Source: Burkholderiaceae bacterium (GTDB lineage: Bacteria; Pseudomonadota; Gammaproteobacteria; Burkholderiales; Burkholderiaceae). Taken from it: a stretch of DNA of 19,536 nt. Shown piece after piece: positions 14,327 through 19,536 of the stretch. The notes under the pieces are model-generated. The model was not told the DNA's origin, searched no databases, and saw nothing but the letters and a program-made list of their open reading frames with translations. The stretch is from the NCBI GenBank assembly GCA_947371415.1, contig CANBPJ010000020.1, positions 1-19,536 on the forward strand, in the 5' to 3' direction. A program made the translations under genes and the position numbers. The number at the start of each line of letters is the position of its first letter. The first letter of the stretch is position 1.

Positions 14327-15742
14327 ATGAGTTCTGTGGTTTCTGTGTCCACCAAAAATGAAAAAGAAGTACTTTTTCATCCAGAGCTATTGCAGAAGTT
14401 TGATATCAATGGACCGCGCTATACCTCGTATCCAAGCGCCGATCGTTTTCATCAGGAATTTGGGGAGGCCGATTACTTGGCCGCATTACATCGTGTAGCC
14501 AAAGCACACGAACCACTTTCCCTGTACTTTCATTTACCGTTTTGCCCTAATATTTGCTACTACTGTGGTTGCAACAAAATCATCACAAAAGACCATGGTC
14601 GTAGCGCTAAGTATATTAAGTATCTAGCTAAAGAAATGGCGATGGTTTTCTCTGCCATGGGTGCACAGAGCAAAATTCCTGTGACTCAGTTGCACTGGGG
14701 TGGTGGAACTCCTACGTTTTTATCCCATGAAGAGATGATTGAATTGATGCATCACACGCGTGAGTATTTTGACTTGCTTCCTGGTGGTGAGTATTCGATT
14801 GAAATTGATCCTCGGCGTGTGACCGAGGCTGATATTGCTTTGCTGGCTGAGTTGGGTTTTAACCGGATCAGTCTAGGAGTTCAGGATTTCAATTTAGAGG
14901 TGCAGCAAGCAGTTCATCGCGTGCAAACTATTGAAGAGACTCAGGCAGTGATGGATTGGTCTAGAAAGTATGGATTTAAATCTAGTAGCGTAGATCTGAT
15001 CTACGGACTACCAAAGCAAACCCCGGAGACTTTTAAAGAGACTGTCGATGCAGTTCTGAAGATGAGTCCAGATCGCCTCTCTGTATACAACTATGCGCAT
15101 TTACCGCACATCTTCAAGCCTCAGCGCAGAATTGCCGAGGCTGATTTGCCTGGCGCTGCCGATAAACTCGATATTCTGTCTAATACGATCACAAGATTGG
15201 GTGAGGCGGGGTACGTATTTATTGGCATGGACCACTTTGCCAAACCAGACGATGAGTTAGCAATTGCCCAAAGAGAAGGAAAGCTGCATCGTAATTTCCA
15301 GGGTTACTCTACTCAAGCAGAGTGTGATCTACTGGTTTTTGGTATTTCCTCCATTGGGAAGGTTGACGATAGCTATTCTCAAAATGTCCGCACTCTGGAT
15401 GAGTACTATGCGACGATTGATGATGGTCATCTGCCCACTCTCAGGGGTCTGCGGTTAGATGAAGATGATTTACTGCGCCGTGAGTTGATCGGTGAATTGA
15501 TGTGTCAATTTGCTCTAGATACTCAGCAATTTGCTCAATCCCATCACATCAACTTCTCGAGCTATTTCAAAACTGAAATTGAAGAGCTCCAGCATCTAGA
15601 GCGGGCTGGTCTCTTAGAGTGGCAGGGTTCTACGATGGTTGTTCCCATCAAAGGTAGGTTGTTAGCAAGGCGTGTAGCCATGACCTTTGATCGCCACCTC
15701 AGGGAGTCGCAAACTAAAGGCACGTATTCCAAGGTTCTTTGA
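14327..15742 (+). CDS. hemN: Oxygen-independent coproporphyrinogen III dehydrogenase HemN
   Basis: HemN is the radical SAM enzyme that decarboxylates coproporphyrinogen III to protoporphyrinogen IX in heme synthesis without oxygen. At 471 residues it is full length. It starts with the HemN N-terminal motif FDINGPRYTSYPSADRF (about 25-41), followed by the cluster motif CPNICYYCGC with Cys73, Cys77, Cys80 and Cys82 (Cx3Cx2CxC, the HemN form). Later landmarks are LHWGGGTPTFL, SIEIDPRRVT, RISLGVQDF, VDLIYGLPKQT and YVFIGMDHFAKP, and the C-terminal HemN domain. The N-terminal motif and fourth cysteine separate it from the HemW heme chaperone. It follows the FAD dehydrogenase by 20 bases. No terminator is visible after the stop; FNR-like sites lie downstream, not upstream, of it. 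Confidence 0.96.
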   Translation: MSSVVSVSTKNEKEVLFHPELLQKFDINGPRYTSYPSADRFHQEFGEADYLAALHRVAKAHEPLSLYFHLPFCPNICYYCGCNKIITKDHGRSAKYIKYLAKEMAMVFSAMGAQSKIPVTQLHWGGGTPTFLSHEEMIELMHHTREYFDLLPGGEYSIEIDPRRVTEADIALLAELGFNRISLGVQDFNLEVQQAVHRVQTIEETQAVMDWSRKYGFKSSSVDLIYGLPKQTPETFKETVDAVLKMSPDRLSVYNYAHLPHIFKPQRRIAEADLPGAADKLDILSNTITRLGEAGYVFIGMDHFAKPDDELAIAQREGKLHRNFQGYSTQAECDLLVFGISSIGKVDDSYSQNVRTLDEYYATIDDGHLPTLRGLRLDEDDLLRRELIGELMCQFALDTQQFAQSHHINFSSYFKTEIEELQHLERAGLLEWQGSTMVVPIKGRLLARRVAMTFDRHLRESQTKGTYSKVL

Positions 15743-15770
15743 TCAAAACAAGCCTCACAATCCGTTCAAT

Positions 15771-15784
15771 TTGATCCAGATCAA
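15771..15784. promoter_or_regulatory. Perfect FNR/CRP-family box, upstream copy
   Basis: TTGATCCAGATCAA is an exact match to TTGAT-N4-ATCAA, the FNR/ANR consensus, 28 bases after the hemN stop and centred at 15777.5. That is 113-114 bases upstream of the predicted ompW transcription start, so it may be an auxiliary site; a class II promoter spaced from it would start near 15819, where the -10 sequence is poor. Confidence 0.75.
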
Positions 15785-15842
15785 AAACTTATAAAAACAG
15801 TGTTGCTTTTAAGCCCATAAAAAATTTCAGCAGCCACTGAAT

Positions 15843-15884
15843 TTGATTTATATCAAATCACCACCTCGGTATCACTTTGAAAAT
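15843..15884 (+). promoter_or_regulatory. Class II FNR-type promoter of ompW
   Basis: TTGATTTATATCAA (15843-15856) is a second exact FNR/ANR consensus, centred at 15849.5. GAAAAT (15879-15884) is a plausible -10, which puts the start at about 15891, i.e. the box exactly at -41.5, the standard FNR class II position. Oxygen-limited activation of ompW by FNR is known in E. coli, which supports the reading. Confidence 0.75.
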
Positions 15885-15920
15885 AGCTCTATCAAATTGA
15901 TAACAGAAAAGGGGTACATC

Positions 15921-16562
15921 ATGCGTATTAAAACTCTAGCAGCAGCCATGGCAGCAGTAGCTTCATTGACTCCAATTGCCGCCAATGCACAAGCAGCAGA
16001 AGAAAATCCTTGGATGGTGCGCATCCGTGCCGTTTCGGTTAATTGGCAAAATGGCCAATCCGGAAACGCTTCTACCTATGACATCAAGGCTCAAAATCAA
16101 TGGCTTCCAGAGTTTGACGTGAGTTATTTCTTTACCAAGAATATTGCCGCTGAGTTGGTGTTAACTTACCCACAAAAAGTGAATCTTGTTTCGAATGCAG
16201 TGCCCGGAACTACTGGATCAATTACTGCGCTACCACCTTCATTACTGTTGCAATATCACTTTACCGAGTTGGGTGCCCTTAAGCCTTACGTTGGTGCAGG
16301 TGTGAACTACACCATTTTTGGCAATCGCTCTAATTTTCCTCAGTTAAATAATGGCCTGACAGTATCGAATACTAGTTTTGGTGCTGTTGGTCAAATTGGT
16401 GCCGACTATATGCTTGATAAAAATTGGGGCTTAAACGTTGATGTGAAATATGCCACTATGTCTACAGTTACCAATGCAAATAGTTCTGCACCGTCATTGG
16501 GTACTGGTAAGCTCACTTTGAACCCATGGATGCCAGCTGTTGGCGTGACTTACAAGTTCTAA
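15921..16562 (+). CDS. ompW: OmpW family outer membrane protein
   Basis: OmpW is a small eight-stranded outer membrane beta-barrel thought to let small hydrophobic molecules pass. The start is ATG 15921 (AAAGGGG at 15908-15914, 6 nt upstream), which gives a proper signal peptide MRIKTLAAAMAAVASL ending ANAQA; the frame is open further upstream, through the FNR box, but that part is not coding. The 213-residue precursor shows alternating amphipathic strands, the OmpW stretches ENPWMVRIRAVSV, LPEFDVSYFFTKNIAAELVLTYP, LPPSLLLQYHF and LKPYVGAGVNYTIF, and ends with VTYKF, a C-terminal aromatic insertion signal. Two FNR-type boxes precede it and a strong terminator follows, so it is a single-gene, probably oxygen-regulated transcript. 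Confidence 0.94.
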   Translation: MRIKTLAAAMAAVASLTPIAANAQAAEENPWMVRIRAVSVNWQNGQSGNASTYDIKAQNQWLPEFDVSYFFTKNIAAELVLTYPQKVNLVSNAVPGTTGSITALPPSLLLQYHFTELGALKPYVGAGVNYTIFGNRSNFPQLNNGLTVSNTSFGAVGQIGADYMLDKNWGLNVDVKYATMSTVTNANSSAPSLGTGKLTLNPWMPAVGVTYKF

Positions 16563-16585
16563 AGACTTAGTTCTGAGTTCTTGAG

Positions 16586-16614
16586 ATAGGGCCCTTCAGG
16601 GGCTCTATTTTTTT
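16586..16614 (+). terminator. Rho-independent terminator of ompW
   Basis: A stem starts with ATAGGGCCC (from 16586) and closes with GGGCTCTAT (to 16608), including one G-U pair and a very short loop around TTCAG; seven T follow (16608-16614). It is 24 bases after the ompW stop. The minus strand lacks a matching T-run, so it acts in the plus direction. Confidence 0.9.
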
Positions 16615-16623
16615 GCTAATGAC

Positions 16624-17220
16624 TTATTGAGTTAAGTGATTGATGAGTATCTCAAACGTGGCTTCATCAAAGTTCCGATTATCAAACCGCTGAATTGAAA
16701 TGTGATGGGGCGGCTCAATCCTGCGTTGGGTGTATTGGTCCCAATGCTGGAGCTTCCATTCATCTCTAGGGTCGGCGCGTTTTTCCATGCGCTGCTTTGC
16801 TTCATTCTCATCAAGATCAATCCAAGCAATTTTGATGCTAGACGCGCTTGGCACTCCCAGATCTTCTGGGTTAAACATTCTGCCGCTTTGAATTTCACTA
16901 GAAAATGGACCCACAAGAATGACGTTAACCCCAAGCTGAAGATTTTCTTTGGCGATCGCGATCAGGCCGGCGTACTCCCAGTCCCTGAGGTTCTTGAGAT
17001 AAAAAGGACTGTCTCGATCATTCGGATTGTGGGTTGTGAGCTCCATAACATGAGCGCTATAGGATCCATATACCGTATCTTTGTCTAAAAAGAAAAAATC
17101 CTCACCCGTCCTCTCAATGATGAGGGGTAAAGCCTTTTTGGCTAAAGTGGTTTTACCTGTGCCTGCATGGCCTGCAAAAAGGATAAGTCGCGGTGCGGCA
17201 GGGCTGAGCTTACAGGTCAT
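16624..17220 (-). CDS. P-loop NTPase, AAA_33/kinase-like, unknown substrate
   Basis: A 198-residue P-loop protein. Walker A is FAGHAGTGKTT (Gly17-Thr24), followed by a kinase-like layout: FFLDKDTVYG (about 43-52) where small-molecule kinases and zeta-toxin-like enzymes bind the substrate, GVNVILVGPFSSE (about 98-110) as the Walker-B-like strand, IAWIDLDENEAKQRMEKRADPRDEWK (about 130-155) as the lid with its arginines, and a final IQRFDNRNFDEATFEILINHL. This is the pattern of AAA_33 / gluconate-kinase-like proteins; the substrate cannot be told from sequence. No Shine-Dalgarno is present before ATG 17220. It lies tail-to-tail with ompW and divergent from the ABC-F gene, with no functionally related neighbour. 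Confidence 0.85.
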   Translation of the reverse strand: MTCKLSPAAPRLILFAGHAGTGKTTLAKKALPLIIERTGEDFFFLDKDTVYGSYSAHVMELTTHNPNDRDSPFYLKNLRDWEYAGLIAIAKENLQLGVNVILVGPFSSEIQSGRMFNPEDLGVPSASSIKIAWIDLDENEAKQRMEKRADPRDEWKLQHWDQYTQRRIEPPHHISIQRFDNRNFDEATFEILINHLTQ

Positions 17221-17308
17221 TTATCGCTTTATTTGGGATATTGCTTAGGTAAATTCTACTTCTGAATCCCGTGTTTATTGGAAATATCACCACTTTGGGT
17301 GAAGTGAC

Positions 17309-17314
17309 GATAAT
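17309..17314 (+). promoter_or_regulatory. -10-like element placed for a leaderless transcript (ABC-F gene)
   Basis: GATAAT matches five of six -10 positions and is followed by GTCGCC and ATG 17321, with no Shine-Dalgarno in between. The -35 region is unclear. Confidence 0.45.
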
Positions 17315-17320
17315 GTCGCC

Positions 17321-19252
17321 ATGGCTTTAATCGTACTCACTGATGCAAAACTGGCTTTTGGCCACGTTGACCTCCTTGCAAACACGGCTTTCTCATTGGA
17401 ATCTGGGGAGCGTGTTGGCTTAATTGGCCGTAATGGCACTGGAAAATCTTCTTTATTGAAGATCTTGGCTGGTATAGAAAAAATGGATGATGGCTTGCTG
17501 CAATATCAGCAAGGCCTCCGTATTGCCTATGTCCCCCAAGAGCCGATATTTGAAGCTGAGGAGACTGTATTTGATGCGGTGTCCAAAGGAGTGGCTCAGG
17601 CCAAAGCTTTGCGTGAAGAGTATGAGGCTCTGAGTGTGGGAGAGTGGGATGATGCCTCTCACCATCGCCTTGACGAAGTGCAGTCCCAACTAGAGGCTCT
17701 CAGTGGCTGGAATTGGGAGCAGCGCGTTCACGAAACTCTAGATCGCCTTCATTTAGAGGCTGATCTCAAAATTAGCACTCTTTCTGGCGGCACGAAGAAA
17801 CGTGTGGCACTAGCTCGCGCCTTAGTAGAGATGCCGGATGTTCTTTTACTCGATGAGCCTACCAACCATTTGGACTTAGATTCAATTTCTTGGTTGGAGG
17901 ATTTGTTAAAAGAGTACAAAGGCTCTGTAATTTTGATTACCCATGATCGCGCTTTCTTGGACAACGTCTGTACACAGATTGTTGAATTAGATCGCGGTAT
18001 CTTGCGAACTTATCCAGGTAATTTCTCGGCCTATGAGGTATTAAAAGATCAGGAAATGAATTCTGAATCTCTAGCCAATGCACGCGCAGATAAATTGCTT
18101 GCCCAAGAAGAGGTCTGGATTCGTAAAGGGGTTGAGGCTAGGCGCACTCGTAGCGTTGCGCGTATTGCTCGTTTGGAAAACCTTCGTGCGAGCCGATCAC
18201 AAAGACGTGATGCGGTTGGACAAGTGAAGCTTGCGGTGTCAGCTGGCGATAGAAGTGGCAAGATCGTAGCTGATCTTCAGAATGTCTCCAAGTCCTATGG
18301 CCGTCCGATTGTGCAGGATTTCACAGCAACGATTTTGCGTGGTGATAAGGTGGGCTTATTAGGTCCTAACGGCGCTGGCAAGACGACTCTACTGAAATTA
18401 ATTCTCGGAACTATTGCGCCAGACTCTGGAACTGCAACCATGGGTACCCGGATTGAAGTTGCGTACTTTGATCAGATGCGCGAAGGTCTTGATCTCAATG
18501 CTTCGCTTGAGGACTATATTAGCCCGGGTAGTGAGTGGATCGAAATCAACGGCAATAAGAAACATGTAAAGAGTTACTTAAGTGATTTCTTATTTGCTCC
18601 AGAGCGCACCAATTCACCTGTAAGCACTTTGTCCGGTGGAGAGCGCAATCGTTTATTGTTGGCGCGTTTATTTGCTAGGCCTGCAAACGTCTTGGTACTG
18701 GATGAGCCGACCAATGACTTGGATATTGATACTCTAGATCTGCTCGAGCAATTGCTCCAAGACTATAAAGGCACCGTCTTTTTAGTCAGTCATGATCGTT
18801 ACTTCTTGGATAACGTAGTGACCAGCATTATTGCTAATGAAGGTGACGGATTCTGGCGCGAGTATGAAGGCGGTTACGAAGATTGGAAGATTCAAAAGGC
18901 ACGTTCTGACAAAATTCGCGCTGCTAATGGTGGCGCCAAGGCTGTTGAGAAAGCGGAATCCAAGCCAGAAGCAAAAGCTGAGCCTAAGACCGAGTCCAAG
19001 CCTACGGTTGCTAAGAGTGGTGTGCAAAAGCTGAATGGCAAAGAGCGTCAAGAGCTCGAGGCATTGCCATTGCAAATTGAAATACTGGAGACAGAGCAGG
19101 CTGAGATTGGTATTGCGATGAGCAATCCAAATCTTTATAAAAATGAACCCGAGCTAGCTGCAAGCATGCAAGCCCGTTTATCAGAACTTACTGCTGATCT
19201 GGACATTAAGCTACAACGCTGGGAATTATTGCTAAGTCGTTCGGAGTCTTAG
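17321..19252 (+). CDS. uup: ABC-F family ATPase, Uup-like
   Basis: A 643-residue soluble protein with two ABC ATPase domains and no membrane segments, as expected of ABC-F proteins that act on ribosomes. Domain 1: Walker A GRNGTGKS (36-43), signature LSGGTKKR (154-161), Walker B LLLDEPTNHLD (175-185), switch His in ITHDR. Domain 2: Walker A GPNGAGKT (348-355), signature LSGGERNR (437-444), Walker B LVLDEPTNDLD, switch VSHDR. The linker between domains (about 240-310) is basic and helical. A Lys/Glu/Pro-rich tether (about 540-568) leads to a C-terminal coiled-coil of about 70 residues, the mark of Uup, which has been linked to DNA binding and transposon excision in E. coli. Start ATG 17321 has a -10-like GATAAT 6 nt upstream. 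Convergent with yggT. Confidence 0.93.
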   Translation: MALIVLTDAKLAFGHVDLLANTAFSLESGERVGLIGRNGTGKSSLLKILAGIEKMDDGLLQYQQGLRIAYVPQEPIFEAEETVFDAVSKGVAQAKALREEYEALSVGEWDDASHHRLDEVQSQLEALSGWNWEQRVHETLDRLHLEADLKISTLSGGTKKRVALARALVEMPDVLLLDEPTNHLDLDSISWLEDLLKEYKGSVILITHDRAFLDNVCTQIVELDRGILRTYPGNFSAYEVLKDQEMNSESLANARADKLLAQEEVWIRKGVEARRTRSVARIARLENLRASRSQRRDAVGQVKLAVSAGDRSGKIVADLQNVSKSYGRPIVQDFTATILRGDKVGLLGPNGAGKTTLLKLILGTIAPDSGTATMGTRIEVAYFDQMREGLDLNASLEDYISPGSEWIEINGNKKHVKSYLSDFLFAPERTNSPVSTLSGGERNRLLLARLFARPANVLVLDEPTNDLDIDTLDLLEQLLQDYKGTVFLVSHDRYFLDNVVTSIIANEGDGFWREYEGGYEDWKIQKARSDKIRAANGGAKAVEKAESKPEAKAEPKTESKPTVAKSGVQKLNGKERQELEALPLQIEILETEQAEIGIAMSNPNLYKNEPELAASMQARLSELTADLDIKLQRWELLLSRSES

Positions 19253-19312
19253 TACCATTAACAATGCAACGGCGCAACAATCTTCGCGCAATTCTGAAAA
19301 TTGTTAGTCAAT

Positions 19313-19536
19313 CTACTTCAGATTATTTAAGATAATCTGAAGTATTTGCAAGCCCAGCAATAGGGCTAGTGGCGATAAATCAAGTGCACCCGTACTGGGC
19401 ATTACTCGTCGAATTGGTATGAGAAGTGGTTCTACCAAAAGAGATACCAAATATTGAATTTGAGAACCCGCGCCAATCCAAGAGAGAATTACACTCACAA
19501 AAACCAGCCCAACTAGCCCAGATAAGATGAGATCTA
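19313..19536 (-). CDS. YggT family membrane protein, C-terminal part (5' end outside window)
   Basis: The minus-strand frame is open to the window edge, so the start lies beyond base 19536. The visible 73 residues contain a hydrophobic stretch (LILSGLVGLVFVSVILSWIG) and the YggT repeat signature VEPLLIPIRRVMPSTGALDLSPLALLLGLQILQ, a loop-plus-helix seen twice in full-length proteins; this is the second copy. YggT proteins are small inner-membrane proteins of the YGGT/Ycf19 family, linked to osmotic stress and to chloroplast/cell division relatives. The last nine codons and the stop coincide with a perfect 13-bp inverted repeat. Convergent with the uup-like gene, 60 bases apart. Confidence 0.9.
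   Translation of the reverse strand, partial: DLILSGLVGLVFVSVILSWIGAGSQIQYLVSLLVEPLLIPIRRVMPSTGALDLSPLALLLGLQILQIILNNLK
19314..19344. terminator. Perfect 13-bp inverted repeat over the end of yggT, possible terminator
   Basis: TACTTCAGATTAT (19314-19326) and ATAATCTGAAGTA (19332-19344) are exact reverse complements around a 5-base loop. It spans the last codons and stop of yggT and lies 62 bases past the uup-like stop. The stem is AT-rich and only three T follow on the plus strand, so it may be a weak convergent-end terminator or an RNA 3'-end stabiliser. Confidence 0.5.

Noticed and set aside
15739..15746. TTGATCAA at the hemN stop as a third FNR site
   Set aside because: The two half-sites have no 4-base spacer, so it cannot be an FNR box.
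15843..15920. N-terminal extension of OmpW from the upstream TTG
   Set aside because: It would run through the FNR box and promoter and place the signal peptide internally; ATG 15921 has a Shine-Dalgarno and a proper signal sequence.

Overview
The window looks like chromosomal DNA of a free-living betaproteobacterium, most likely a Polynucleobacter-type member of the Burkholderiaceae. This is inferred from protein resemblance (RecQ, iron ABC transporter, AsmA, SlyX, YhbW-like LLM oxidoreductase, YaeQ, HemN, OmpW, Uup, YggT), moderate GC by eye, and tightly packed genes. There is no integrase, transposase, phage gene, rRNA, intact tRNA or CRISPR array; it reads as a core-genome segment.

Layout. 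(1) 1-1299: 3' part of recQ. (2) 1558-1938: orphan 126-residue protein whose Shine-Dalgarno lies in a 9-bp inverted repeat. (3) 1961-5783: ferric iron uptake, with the ATPase (fbpC-like, minus) divergent from the fused permease (fbpB-like) and the periplasmic binding protein (fbpA-like), the latter with its own Fur-box-like sequence. (4) 5803-7003: small lipoprotein convergent with a protein that joins a lysine-rich histone-H1-like tail to a YbjN-like domain. (5) 7237-7852: YdcH-like and YjdM/PhnA-like small proteins sharing a bidirectional terminator. (6) 7931-10605: AsmA-like protein, then a minus-strand cluster of DUF1653-like, SlyX and a four-helix membrane protein. (7) 10639-12606: LLM flavin oxidoreductase against a YaeQ/PIN pair. 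(8) 12696-15742: FAD dehydrogenase followed by HemN. (9) 15743-16614: ompW behind two perfect FNR-type boxes, with a strong terminator. (10) 16624-19536: P-loop kinase-like protein, Uup-type ABC-F ATPase, and the 3' end of yggT.

Functional links. Regions 3 and 8-9 fit iron/heme and low-oxygen physiology: Fe3+ import, oxygen-independent heme synthesis, and an FNR-type ompW promoter with its second box centred at the expected -41.5. The rest is housekeeping or uncharacterised.

The clearest genome-style signal is a set of genes with no Shine-Dalgarno but a -10-like hexamer 5-9 nt before the ATG (5803, 7852 minus, 7931, 10639, 12606 minus, 12696, 17321), suggesting leaderless transcripts. Genes with a good Shine-Dalgarno (1558, 7003 minus, 10102 minus, 15921) lack this arrangement. 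I found no clearly new multi-gene system; the best leads are the possible RBS switch at 1509-1550, the leaderless set, and the H1-tail/YbjN fusion.
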